Source of the DNA: a virus
Virus record (IMG/VR): IMGVR_UViG_3300032214_000879
Span: 1 to 31,389 of that record
DNA length: 31,389 nt
Strand: one strand, 5' to 3'
In this document: piece by piece, positions 1 to 7,566 of the stretch
Layout of the letters: each line of letters starts with the position of its first letter
Numbering within the stretch: position 1 is the first letter of the stretch
The notes under the pieces: generated by a model
What the model was told of the DNA's origin: nothing
Seen by the model: only the letters and a program-made list of their open reading frames with translations
Database searches by the model: none
Position numbers and translations under genes: made by a program

Positions 1-59
1 ATTAGTTAAATAGTCTCGGGATGACTTTAAAAGCGCACTGGTCGGGAGCAAAACCCCTT

Positions 60-293
60 ATGTCTAAAACAAGTATCCTACGATATCTTGGAAACATTCT
101 CCTCATTATTGGTTATCAAATCATGTTGTGGGGAGATTTTAAATGTGGACTACTGGTAAAGTTTATTGGTGGCGCTTTAACTATACCATTTGCAATTAAA
201 TTAAAACTCTACGATGTTTTGGTTTTATGTGCATTCTTTTCTGTGAATGAACTTGCAAAACTGTCCCAACTTTTCCTAGTTTCCCAAAACTAG
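60..293 (+). CDS. Small conserved cyanophage-type membrane protein
   Basis: A 77-residue protein, mostly hydrophobic. Residues about 8-25 and 28-45 form two membrane-like segments and residues about 48-62 a third weaker one, with a short polar tail. It resembles small unnamed inner-membrane proteins I associate with T4-like cyanophages, but I cannot assign a function. An in-frame ATG at 21 would add 13 residues (MTLKAHWSGAKPL). I prefer the ATG at 60 because the hydrophobic core begins soon after it, although its possible Shine-Dalgarno (GGGAG at 44-48) is rather distant. The stop codon lies inside the first hairpin of the repeat array downstream. Confidence 0.6.
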   Translation: MSKTSILRYLGNILLIIGYQIMLWGDFKCGLLVKFIGGALTIPFAIKLKLYDVLVLCAFFSVNELAKLSQLFLVSQN

Positions 294-402
294 GTGGTGG
301 AGTCAAATATGACCCTCTATGAGTTTCCAGTTTCTCTCAAAAACTGGTGGTGCGGATGGGACTCTCTCCCGCCTGGTTTCCAATTTCCAGTCAAAGAATT
401 GG
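275..402. repeat. Three tandem hairpin units, 52-53 base period
   Basis: Three inverted repeats occur at 275-294 (CCTAGTTT/AAACTAGG), 327-347 (CCAGTTT/AAACTGG) and 380-402 (CCAATT/AATTGG). Each is preceded by TTCC-like sequence and followed at once by GGTGG or TGGTG. The stem bases differ from unit to unit but remain paired, which suggests a conserved structure rather than simple sequence duplication. Shorter hairpins sit between them (GTCA AATA TGAC at 302-313; GGGA CTCTC TCCC at 358-370). The function is unknown. It could be a structured RNA, a processing site, or the by-product of a short coding sequence at 309-452. Confidence 0.6.
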
Positions 403-452
403 TGGCGAGCCTGAGTTACATAAGAGGGGTTTACACAACCCCTCTTTTTTAG
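309..452 (+). CDS. Possible 47-residue ORF across the hairpin array
   Basis: An ATG at 309 follows GGAG at 299-302 with good spacing and opens a 47-residue frame that ends at TAG 450-452, inside the U-tract of the terminator. The predicted peptide is rich in Trp, Phe and Pro (for example a KNWWCGWDSLPPGF stretch) and repeats an F-x-F-P-V-like element, because it reads through two of the hairpin units. A stop codon inside the terminator tail is unusual, and the hairpins offer another explanation of the sequence. I treat this as a low-confidence gene. Confidence 0.25.
   Translation: MTLYEFPVSLKNWWCGWDSLPPGFQFPVKELVASLSYIRGVYTTPLF
422..450 (+). terminator. Rho-independent terminator
   Basis: A perfect 10-bp stem (AAGAGGGGTT at 422-431 with AACCCCTCTT at 437-446) has a five-base loop TACAC and is followed by a run of T to 450. 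It ends transcription of the preceding genes just ahead of the glycan operon. The loop and the end of the left arm contain a -35-like hexamer (see the promoter at 430-458). Confidence 0.88.
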
Positions 453-458
453 TATAAT
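430..458 (+). promoter_or_regulatory. Sigma-70 type promoter fused to terminator
   Basis: TTTACA (430-435) and a perfect TATAAT (453-458) are separated by exactly 17 bases. The -35 box lies in the loop of the terminator hairpin and the spacer consists of the right arm and the T-tract. It is well placed to drive the glycan operon, whose first start codon is at 480. This would be an early or host-polymerase promoter; no late-type ATAAATA is seen here. Confidence 0.7.
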
Positions 459-479
459 TTTATAAAATTCTTTTTGTAT

Positions 480-986
480 ATGAAAGTTGGTTTTAATTGT
501 AGTTCATTTGATTTGTTTCATGCTGGGCATGTCACTATGCTTAAGATGGAAAAAGAAATGTGCGATTATCTGAAAGTCGCTCTTCAAGTTGATCCAACAA
601 TTGATCGTCCTGGTATTAAAAATAAACCAGTGCAATCAGTTTACGAACGTTACGTTCAACTTCAAGGGTGCAAATATATTGATGAGATTCTTCTTTATGA
701 AACAGAAGAAGATCTACTTAATTTGATTCAATCTCAAACAATTCACATCAGATTTCTGAGTGAAGAATATAAAGACAGAGATTTTACTGGAAAGCAATAT
801 TGTATTGATAATGGCATAGAATTATTCTTTCACTTACGAAGGCATAAATATTCTTCAACTGAAATTAGGAATAGAGTCTATCTTCTTGAAAATCAAAAAA
901 GAATCGAGAAATTAGATACTGATATTGTAGATCAATATTCACCAAAACTTTTGGAAAAATATTCTATTAAAAATGTTGAATCATGA
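480..986 (+). CDS. Glycerol-3-phosphate cytidylyltransferase-like nucleotidyltransferase
   Basis: A 168-residue protein of the small cytidylyltransferase fold (TagD/RfaE-C/Fcf-like). The N-terminus FNCSSFDLFHAGHVTML carries the HxGH nucleotide-binding motif (HAGH near residues 15-18), and SSTEIRNRV near residue 125 matches the second family signature (usually STSxIxxR). These enzymes join CTP to a phosphorylated alcohol or sugar, releasing pyrophosphate. The substrate cannot be read from sequence. I chose ATG 480; an upstream TTG at 474 is in frame but less likely. No clear Shine-Dalgarno is present. It is the first gene of the glycan operon and overlaps rmlB by 4 bases. Confidence 0.75.
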   Translation: MKVGFNCSSFDLFHAGHVTMLKMEKEMCDYLKVALQVDPTIDRPGIKNKPVQSVYERYVQLQGCKYIDEILLYETEEDLLNLIQSQTIHIRFLSEEYKDRDFTGKQYCIDNGIELFFHLRRHKYSSTEIRNRVYLLENQKRIEKLDTDIVDQYSPKLLEKYSIKNVES

Positions 987-1909
987 CTATTTTAGTAACA
1001 GGTGGAGCTGGGTTTATTGGAAGTAATCTGCTTCATCATCTAGCAACTATTTCTGATGAAGAGATTATTTGTATTGACAAATTAACTTATGCTTCTAATT
1101 GGAAGAATGTTCCAGATAATGTAAAACTTTATACCACGGATATTGTTGATGAACATAATTGTGAGTTTATCTTCAAAAAACATAAACCAAAAGTAATCTT
1201 TCATCTAGCCGCAGAAAGTCACGTTGATAATTCAATTAAAGATTGTTCCGAATTTATTCATACAAATATTAATGGAACTGTCAATCTTCTAAAGCTTTCG
1301 TTGAAATATGAAGTTGATCGTTTCATGCATATCTCAACAGATGAAGTCTATGGATCTATAGAGGAAGATTCCTTCACCGAACGTTCTAATTACGATCCAA
1401 GAAATCCATATTCTGCATCTAAAGCATCTAGTGATCATTTTGTAAAGGCATTTCATAATACCTATGGATTGCCAACAATCATTACAAACTGCTCAAACAA
1501 TTATGGTCCTATGCAATATAAAGAAAAGTTGATTCCACAAACAATTCTTAATTTGCTTCAAGGCAAAAAAGTTCCTATCTATGGTGATGGAAAACAGATT
1601 CGTGATTGGTTATATGTCCAGGATCATTGTGAGGCTCTTACAGAAGTTTGGTTAAAAGGAAGAGCAGGACAGAAGTATAATATTGGTGGAGAATGTGAAG
1701 TTAAGAATATTGATTTGATACGTATGATTCTTAGCTATTTGAATATGGGAGAAGATATGATAGAATATGTTGAAGATCGTCCAGGACATGATAGGAGATA
1801 CTCCACAAGTATTTCTAAAATACGACATGAACTCAAATGGACACCTAGATTTACCCTTGAACAAGGATTAGAAAAAACTATTAAATGGTATGAAAGTAAT
1901 AGAGACTAA
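983..1909 (+). CDS. rmlB: dTDP-glucose 4,6-dehydratase-like (RmlB family SDR)
   Basis: A 308-residue extended SDR. GGAGFIGS at 7-14 is the NAD-binding glycine motif. STDEVYG at 118-124 has the Asp-Glu pair diagnostic of sugar-nucleotide 4,6-dehydratases, and YSASK at 143-147 supplies the catalytic Tyr and Lys. NNYGP follows near residue 172. The reaction is conversion of dTDP-glucose (or a related NDP-hexose) to the 4-keto-6-deoxy sugar in the cytoplasm. It is a little shorter than typical RmlB (about 330-360 residues). The gene overlaps the next one, an RmlC-like epimerase, by 20 bases, which supports dTDP-deoxysugar synthesis. No rmlA or clear rmlD is visible, so dTDP-glucose must come from the host. 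Confidence 0.88.
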   Translation: MTILVTGGAGFIGSNLLHHLATISDEEIICIDKLTYASNWKNVPDNVKLYTTDIVDEHNCEFIFKKHKPKVIFHLAAESHVDNSIKDCSEFIHTNINGTVNLLKLSLKYEVDRFMHISTDEVYGSIEEDSFTERSNYDPRNPYSASKASSDHFVKAFHNTYGLPTIITNCSNNYGPMQYKEKLIPQTILNLLQGKKVPIYGDGKQIRDWLYVQDHCEALTEVWLKGRAGQKYNIGGECEVKNIDLIRMILSYLNMGEDMIEYVEDRPGHDRRYSTSISKIRHELKWTPRFTLEQGLEKTIKWYESNRD

Positions 1910-2432
1910 TTTACTTGATGCGTATGTTATCAAATGCGATGTCTATGAGGATCCTCGGGGATCCTTTATGGAATCTTTTAATTTAAAAAAATTCAAAAAA
2001 GAAGTATCTTCTCATGATGAATTCATTCAGGATAATCATTCAGTTTCTAAAAAAGGAGTTCTAAGAGGACTTCATTATCAGGTTGAAAATCCACAGGGAA
2101 AATTGGTTCGATGCACCTCAGGTAGGGTTTTGGACGTTCTTGTAGATCTTCGTAAATCATCTCCAACTTTTGGTAAACATACTACGATTTTACTTGACGA
2201 AAAATATAAACAAGTTTGGGTTCCTGCTGGATTTGCTCATGGGTTTTACGTCCTTTCTGATAAAGCCGATGTAGTCTACAAGATTACTGATTATTATCAT
2301 CCAGAACATGAAAGAACTTTGCTATGGAATGATCCGCAATTGGGAATTGATTGGAGGATAGAAGGAGAGCCCATTATCTCTGAAAAAGATAAGAATGGAA
2401 AAACCTTTGAAGAATGTGAAAAATATGACTGA
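1890..2432 (+). CDS. rmlC: dTDP-4-dehydrorhamnose 3,5-epimerase-like (RmlC)
   Basis: A 180-residue cupin of the usual RmlC length. DNHSVSKKGVLRGLHYQ spans about residues 48-64 and includes the catalytic His (62) and substrate-binding Arg (59). DVLVDLR (82-88) and VPAGFAHGF (111-119) are family signatures, and Tyr130 in VVYK fits the catalytic Tyr. It epimerises C3 and C5 of the 4-keto-6-deoxy intermediate made by the upstream gene. Start and stop codons overlap neighbours on both sides. A related isomerase acting on a different 4-keto sugar cannot be excluded. Confidence 0.9.
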   Translation: MKVIETNLLDAYVIKCDVYEDPRGSFMESFNLKKFKKEVSSHDEFIQDNHSVSKKGVLRGLHYQVENPQGKLVRCTSGRVLDVLVDLRKSSPTFGKHTTILLDEKYKQVWVPAGFAHGFYVLSDKADVVYKITDYYHPEHERTLLWNDPQLGIDWRIEGEPIISEKDKNGKTFEECEKYD

Positions 2433-3246
2433 TAATATTTCTGTTTATGGTGCTACTGGATTTATTGGTAGCACCTTTTGCAATATGTTCCCAAAGGATG
2501 TAATTGAAGTTCCCAGAGAAAAAAGAGTACCTCAGTCAAGGAATATTCTTTATTTGATTAGTACAGTATCAAATTATAATGTTTTTGATAATATTCATTT
2601 GGATGTCGATACTAATCTGACAGTTCTTCTAGATGTTCTTCAGCATTGCAAAGAGAATAATATAATCTTCAACTATGTCAGTACTGGATTTGTCTACGGT
2701 TCAGATATTGTTTATGCAAAGGAAGATGATCCTTGTGATCCAAGAGGATTTTATTCAATTACGAAAAGAACTGCAGAACAGTTACTAATCTCTTATTGTA
2801 AAACATTTGATATAAAATATCGCATTATGCGGATCGCAAATGTTTATGGACAAGATAAAACAGTCTCATCGAAGAAGAATGTTTTGGGATTTCTCATTGA
2901 ATTGATGAAAGAAAATAAACCCATTACTCTTTATGATGATGGTATGCAGCTGAGAGACTATATGCATGTTAGTGATATTTGTCGTGCATTAAAACTTGTA
3001 GTTGATAATGGCGAAGTCAATGAAATTTACAATATTGCAAGTGGTACTGCATTGCCTTTTAGGGAAATTATAGAAACTGTAAAAAATATTCTTGGAAGTC
3101 AAAGTGAATTGCTTTCAGTAGAAACTCCAAAATTTAATCAAATAGCACAGGCAAAGAACTTCGCATTGAATGCGGACAAACTTAAATCGTTGGGATTTGA
3201 GCAAGAAGTTTCTTTGCTTGATGGGTTGCATTCCATCTGTTTATAA
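2425..3246 (+). CDS. NAD-dependent epimerase/reductase (extended SDR)
   Basis: A 273-residue SDR with GATGFIGS at the N-terminus, STGFVYG around residue 85 and YSITK as the catalytic Tyr-Lys motif. The C-terminal half keeps the sugar-nucleotide epimerase pattern (LYDDGMQLRDYMHVSD, then IYNIASG). Because it directly follows rmlB and rmlC it could be the 4-keto reductase that finishes the dTDP-6-deoxysugar, the role of RmlD, although it is not an obvious RmlD. I chose ATG 2425, which overlaps the end of rmlC by 8 bases; a start at 2395 would add ten residues ahead of the Rossmann motif. The exact product is undetermined. Confidence 0.75.
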   Translation: MTDNISVYGATGFIGSTFCNMFPKDVIEVPREKRVPQSRNILYLISTVSNYNVFDNIHLDVDTNLTVLLDVLQHCKENNIIFNYVSTGFVYGSDIVYAKEDDPCDPRGFYSITKRTAEQLLISYCKTFDIKYRIMRIANVYGQDKTVSSKKNVLGFLIELMKENKPITLYDDGMQLRDYMHVSDICRALKLVVDNGEVNEIYNIASGTALPFREIIETVKNILGSQSELLSVETPKFNQIAQAKNFALNADKLKSLGFEQEVSLLDGLHSICL

Positions 3247-3280
3247 TGTACAATATATAATAGGAGTAATTTGTTAATCT

Positions 3281-4339
3281 ATGAGTGATCATAAAAAAAC
3301 AGCACTTGTATTGGGTGCTGGTGGTTTCATCGGAAGTCACATGGTTAAAAGACTGCGTTCTGAAGGATATTGGGTGCGTGGAGTGGATATTAAAACTCCA
3401 GAATATTCTAAAACTGCAGCAAATGAGTTTATTCTAGGAGATCTTACAGAAGCAGATTTTGCTCGTAGAGTTCTTGAATTCAAAGGATACCTAGGAAATT
3501 TTTATCAATCTATTCCATATAATATGATCGATTCTTTTGATGAGATCTATCAGTTTGCTGCTGATATGGGTGGAGCTGGATTTGTCTTTACTGGTGAGAA
3601 TGATGCAGACATTATGCATAATTCAGTAACTATTAATCTCAATGTTCTTGAAGAACAATTCAAATTGAATGAAAGAATTGGAAAGAATAAAACTAAAATT
3701 TTCTATTCTTCCTCTGCTTGCATGTATCCTGAGCATAATCAATTAGATCCAAACAATCCAGATTGCCGTGAAGAATCTGCATATCCAGCAAACCCCGATT
3801 CTGAATATGGGTGGGAAAAACTGTTTTCAGAACGTCTTTACTTTGCTTATAATAGGAATCATGGTATTCCTGTACGTGTGGCTAGATATCACAATATTTT
3901 TGGGATCGAAGGCACCTGGACTGGAGGAAGAGAAAAGGCTCCTGCTGCAATCTGTAGAAAGGTTGCAGAGCTTCCTGAAGAGGGAGGGACTATTGATGTA
4001 TGGGGAGATGGAGAGCAAACAAGATCATTCCTCTATGTAGATGAATGTGTTGAAGCAACTAGAAGATTGATGGAATCTGATTTCATGGGTCCAGTTAATA
4101 TTGGTTCCGAAGAAATGGTTACCATTAACCAACTTGTAGATACTGCCGCTAAAGTTGCAGGAAAAATCGTAGAGAAGAATCATATTCCAGGACCTCTTGG
4201 AGTTCGTGGACGCAACTCAAATAATGATTTGATTCGCGAAAAACTTGACTGGGATTACGCTCAAACATTGGAAGAAGGAATTTCAAAAACATATAAATGG
4301 ATTGAATCTCAGTTTAAAGTAGCTCATCATCCTGTTTGA
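3281..4339 (+). CDS. gme: GDP-mannose 3,5-epimerase (GME-like)
   Basis: A 352-residue SDR with strong resemblance to plant GDP-mannose 3,5-epimerase, which makes GDP-L-galactose and GDP-L-gulose. GAGGFIGSH lies near residue 12. AADMGGAGF (93-101) and SSSACMYPE (143-151) include Cys147, equivalent to the catalytic Cys145 of the Arabidopsis enzyme. YGWEK carries Tyr176 and Lys180, and GGREKAPAA contains Lys219, equivalent to Lys217. HIPGPLGVRGRNSNN near residue 300 is a further GME hallmark. There is an insertion of roughly a dozen residues around 67-82 relative to the plant enzyme. A Shine-Dalgarno-like AGGAG lies at 3262-3266, somewhat far upstream. Confidence 0.87.
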   Translation: MSDHKKTALVLGAGGFIGSHMVKRLRSEGYWVRGVDIKTPEYSKTAANEFILGDLTEADFARRVLEFKGYLGNFYQSIPYNMIDSFDEIYQFAADMGGAGFVFTGENDADIMHNSVTINLNVLEEQFKLNERIGKNKTKIFYSSSACMYPEHNQLDPNNPDCREESAYPANPDSEYGWEKLFSERLYFAYNRNHGIPVRVARYHNIFGIEGTWTGGREKAPAAICRKVAELPEEGGTIDVWGDGEQTRSFLYVDECVEATRRLMESDFMGPVNIGSEEMVTINQLVDTAAKVAGKIVEKNHIPGPLGVRGRNSNNDLIREKLDWDYAQTLEEGISKTYKWIESQFKVAHHPV

Positions 4340-4341
4340 AT

Positions 4342-5193
4342 ATGAAAATTACAATCTTAGGATCCAGTGGACAGATTGGTGCCTATCTTTCAGAATATCT
4401 TCGTAGTAAGGGACATGTAGTTATTGATTTTGATAAGGTAGAAACACCTAATCATGATATGACTGTGATTCCTAATCAATACCTTGAGAATGCAATCGAG
4501 ACTGCAGACTTTGTATTCTTTCTTGCATTTGATGTGGGGGGTTCTCGTTATCTCAAGAAGTATCAACATACTTTCCAGTTTATCGATAACAATGCTCGCT
4601 TGATGGCAAATGCTTTTGGATTGCTTCAAAAGCATAATAAAAGGTTTATCTTTGCATCATCTCAAATGAGTAATATGAGTTACTCACCTTATGGAGTTCT
4701 CAAGAACGTTGGGGAACTGTATACCAAATCACTCAGAGGACTGATTGTTAAGTTCTGGAATGTTTATGGTATTGAGAAAGATCATGAGAAAGCACATGTC
4801 ATCACAGACTTTATTCGTAAAGGATTTGAGACTGGTGTGATTGATATGCTTACTGATGGTGAAGAGGAACGTGAGTTTCTTTATGCTGAAGATTGTTGTG
4901 AAGCACTTGAATCAATTATGGATAATTATACTGACTTCACTTCAGAAGATAATCTTCATATTACTAGTTACCGTCCAACTAAGATTATCGATATTGCAAA
5001 TACGATTGTTGGGCAATTTAATTTAATTGGTAAGTATGATGTAAAACTTCAACCATCTACTGAAAAGGATAGTGTTCAGATGGATAAGAAGAATCGTCCA
5101 GACATGTATTTGTCTAAATGGTGGATTCCTAAAACTACAATCGAACAAGGAATCGCAAAAGTTTTTACTGAAATGAAAGGAGAATACCTCTAA
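4342..5193 (+). CDS. NAD-dependent sugar epimerase/dehydratase (SDR)
   Basis: A 283-residue extended SDR. GSSGQIGAYL is the dinucleotide-binding motif at residues 7-16, and SPYGVLK gives the catalytic Tyr and Lys. TDGEEEREFLYAEDCCEA is a variant of the GDGxQxRxFxYVxD stretch common to sugar-nucleotide epimerases. It is more divergent than the other SDRs here and the substrate is unknown. It follows the GME with its start two bases after the stop, so it may act on the GDP-sugar made by GME. An in-frame TTG at 4336 would add two residues. Confidence 0.7.
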   Translation: MKITILGSSGQIGAYLSEYLRSKGHVVIDFDKVETPNHDMTVIPNQYLENAIETADFVFFLAFDVGGSRYLKKYQHTFQFIDNNARLMANAFGLLQKHNKRFIFASSQMSNMSYSPYGVLKNVGELYTKSLRGLIVKFWNVYGIEKDHEKAHVITDFIRKGFETGVIDMLTDGEEEREFLYAEDCCEALESIMDNYTDFTSEDNLHITSYRPTKIIDIANTIVGQFNLIGKYDVKLQPSTEKDSVQMDKKNRPDMYLSKWWIPKTTIEQGIAKVFTEMKGEYL

Positions 5194-5765
5194 TGCCAAT
5201 GCTAACAATTGAAAAATTAAATACTGTTGTAGAAGAATTTGATATTGATTCTGATGGGTTTTCTGTTTGTATTGAAACAGGGACTTACATGGGAGATACT
5301 GTAAGAAATATGCAACCATATTTTGAACAGTATCATACTATTGAAATTTCTCCTTTTCTCCATCAAAAGTTTCTTGCGGAACATCCTCCATATGGAAATG
5401 TAACTATTCATTTGGGAGATAGCTCTAATGTAATTCCAGAACTTCTTGAAAAGTTCAATGAAAATCAGAAGTGTGTGTTTTGGCTTGATGGGCATTTTTC
5501 TTCTGGATGTACCTCAAAGGGCGATAAAGACGTTCCTCTTCTTGAAGAATGTAAGGCAATTGATGATCTTTACAAACCCGATGAAGGACTCATTTTAGTT
5601 GATGACTTGAGATTGTTTGGAACCGATCATGCTGAAGACTGGGTAGATATTACTGTAGAAAATGTTCTTGAGTGTTTCAATAATTTTGAAGTAAAGTCAT
5701 ACGAACATCCAGATGATATGCTTTGTCTCCATATTACTAGAAAAGAAGTAGAATTTACCGAATGA
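5193..5765 (+). CDS. SAM-dependent methyltransferase-like protein
   Basis: A 190-residue protein with a class I methyltransferase-like Rossmann pattern. CIETGTYMGDTVRNM near residue 26 fits motif I, HTIEISPF the acidic end of strand 2, HLGDSSNVIPEL motif II, and FWLDGHFSSG the following strand, with a conserved-looking DGH. It most resembles TylF-like or related sugar O-methyltransferases, but it is short. A role in methylating a glycan residue fits the operon. The last codons overlap the next gene (ATGA). Confidence 0.6.
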   Translation: MPMLTIEKLNTVVEEFDIDSDGFSVCIETGTYMGDTVRNMQPYFEQYHTIEISPFLHQKFLAEHPPYGNVTIHLGDSSNVIPELLEKFNENQKCVFWLDGHFSSGCTSKGDKDVPLLEECKAIDDLYKPDEGLILVDDLRLFGTDHAEDWVDITVENVLECFNNFEVKSYEHPDDMLCLHITRKEVEFTE

Positions 5766-6577
5766 CATACTCAGTCTCCCATTGGTCTGGGAGGTTGGGA
5801 AATAATATTCAGCAAGTAGCAAACGCAATTATGCTTGCTGAATATACTAAAAGTACCTTTTCTCAATCGCTAGATCATGAAATTATCAATAAATTTTCTA
5901 TAAAATTTGGGGAAAATCTAGATTCTGTATCAGGTAGATTTTATTCTTGGGAACCTTTGGTTCATTGTGAAAAGGGAATACGCGAAGGTGGCAATGAAAT
6001 TGGATTGAGTGTAGAATATATTTACAAAAATATTCAAAGAATTTGTAAAACTCATATTGCCCCAAATTTAAAAATACCAAAAAAGGATATTATTGATAGT
6101 AATACTATCGTAATGCATTTGAGAAGCGGGGACAATTATCATAGAGTGTTTGATCCACCAACAAATTATGTTCCAAATCCTTTAGTCTATTATTTGAATT
6201 TGGTTGATTCATTTGATAATTGTATAGTTATTACAGAACCAGATACGAATAATCCAATTATTCATGAATTGATGAAGATTGATAATGTTAAAATTCAATC
6301 CTCATCTGTAGCGGAAGATTTCTCTACTTTGATGTATGCAAAAAATATTGCTTTATCTGGAGTAGGAACTTTTGCTATGGCATCTGCATTGTGTTCGAAT
6401 TGTCTTGAAAATTTATATACAACAGATCTTTTATTGACAGAACATCTAAATTATAGTATGCTTTTTGATACCAATGTAACTGTAAACGTAATGGAACTGG
6501 AAAATTATATTCCAGTTTTTCCTTGTAGTTGGAAAAACACTGAAGAACAACAAAAATTTATTTTAGAATACCGATGA
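5762..6577 (+). CDS. Fucosyltransferase-like glycosyltransferase
   Basis: A 271-residue protein. The N-terminal SGRLGNNIQQVANAIMLA resembles the G-x-GNQ-x-F opening of GT11 and related GT-B fucosyltransferases. VMHLRSGD near residues 118-125 is the HxRxGD-type donor-binding motif of alpha-1,2/alpha-1,6/O-fucosyltransferases. ALSGVGTFAMASAL takes the place of the usual I-A-x-S-T-F-S-W stretch. Donor and acceptor are unknown. It is more divergent than the two clear GT11 proteins further along. Its start and stop both overlap neighbours by 4 bases. Confidence 0.65.
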   Translation: MTYSVSHWSGRLGNNIQQVANAIMLAEYTKSTFSQSLDHEIINKFSIKFGENLDSVSGRFYSWEPLVHCEKGIREGGNEIGLSVEYIYKNIQRICKTHIAPNLKIPKKDIIDSNTIVMHLRSGDNYHRVFDPPTNYVPNPLVYYLNLVDSFDNCIVITEPDTNNPIIHELMKIDNVKIQSSSVAEDFSTLMYAKNIALSGVGTFAMASALCSNCLENLYTTDLLLTEHLNYSMLFDTNVTVNVMELENYIPVFPCSWKNTEEQQKFILEYR

Positions 6578-7566
6578 AAATATTTGTAACAGGTTGTGCC
6601 GGACTTCTTGGCGCAAATTATACTCGCCATTTAATTTCAAATGGACATCAAGTTATTGGTATTGATGATCTTTCTGGTGGATATAAGGCATTCATTCCAA
6701 AATCAGAAAATTTTACTTTTGTAAAATTTGATCTTGAGAGAAGAAAGAAAGTTGTAGAATTGTTTGATGAACATAAACCAGATGTTCTTCTGCATTTTGC
6801 TGCATATGCTGCAGAAGGACTTTCTCCTTTTATTAGGAATTATAATTATCGCAACAATCTTATTTGCTCTGCAAATTTAATTAACGAATGTGTAAAGCAT
6901 AATACTAAGTTTATCTTTACATCCAGCATGGCAGTATATGGGGCGCAAGAACCTCCATTTACTGAAGATAAAACTCCTCAACCTATTGATCCATATGGAA
7001 TTGCAAAGTATGCTGTTGAGTGTGATCTTAAATTAGCTAAGGAACAATTTGGACTTCGCTATAACATTGTTCGTCCTCATAATGTTCTGGGAATCTATCA
7101 GAATATTTGGGATAAATATCGCAATGTAATTGGAATCTTTATTCGCAAGACTTTGAATGGGGAACCAATTCTTGTTTATGGTGACGGTGAACAGACAAGA
7201 GCTTTCTCAGACATTAAATATTATATGGAACCATTTGATCTTCTTCTTACAGACTTTGATGGGGAAATATTTAATATTGGTGCTGATAAACATTTTACTT
7301 TGAATGAAGTCGCAAAGGCAGTTCAAGAAATTGGTAAGAAATATGGTTATGAAGTACCTATTGAACATGGTGAACCAAGGCATGAAGTAAAACATGCATA
7401 TTGTGATCACACAAAAGCAAAAACAATCCTTAACTTCCAAGATAATACTAACTTAGAAGAATTGATTGAAAGTATGTTTGTTTGGGCAATAAAACAACCA
7501 AACAGAAAAGTTAAAAAAATGGACTATGAAATCACAAAAGACATTTACGAATATTGGAGAAACTAA
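6574..7566 (+). CDS. UDP-glucose 4-epimerase-like SDR
   Basis: A 330-residue extended SDR of GalE-like length. GCAGLLGANY at 7-16 is the NAD motif. FTSSMAVYG and PYGIAKYAVE carry the Ser-x-x and Tyr-x3-Lys catalytic residues. VYGDGEQTRAFSDI and IFNIGAD are the usual substrate-domain signatures. It resembles the UDP-glucose or UDP-glucuronate 4-epimerase branch, so a GlcA-to-GalA or Glc-to-Gal step is plausible, especially with a UDP-glucose dehydrogenase downstream in the same operon. The substrate is inferred, not shown. Confidence 0.75.
   Translation: MKIFVTGCAGLLGANYTRHLISNGHQVIGIDDLSGGYKAFIPKSENFTFVKFDLERRKKVVELFDEHKPDVLLHFAAYAAEGLSPFIRNYNYRNNLICSANLINECVKHNTKFIFTSSMAVYGAQEPPFTEDKTPQPIDPYGIAKYAVECDLKLAKEQFGLRYNIVRPHNVLGIYQNIWDKYRNVIGIFIRKTLNGEPILVYGDGEQTRAFSDIKYYMEPFDLLLTDFDGEIFNIGADKHFTLNEVAKAVQEIGKKYGYEVPIEHGEPRHEVKHAYCDHTKAKTILNFQDNTNLEELIESMFVWAIKQPNRKVKKMDYEITKDIYEYWRN

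Noticed and set aside
294-452. Possible minus-strand tRNA remnants (TGGTGG ends read CCACCA on the other strand, with T-arm-like hairpins)
   Set aside because: CCACCA ends and a T-arm-like GGGA/TCCC hairpin are suggestive, but no matching 5-prime acceptor strand or complete cloverleaf could be found at the right distance.
3242-3261. Two TATAAT sequences upstream of the GME gene
   Set aside because: No -35 hexamer at usable spacing was found for either; in AT-rich DNA such -10 matches are common.
3768-4040. 90-codon plus-strand frame inside the GME gene
   Set aside because: It lies entirely within a gene with intact catalytic motifs, in another frame, and its product shows no domain.
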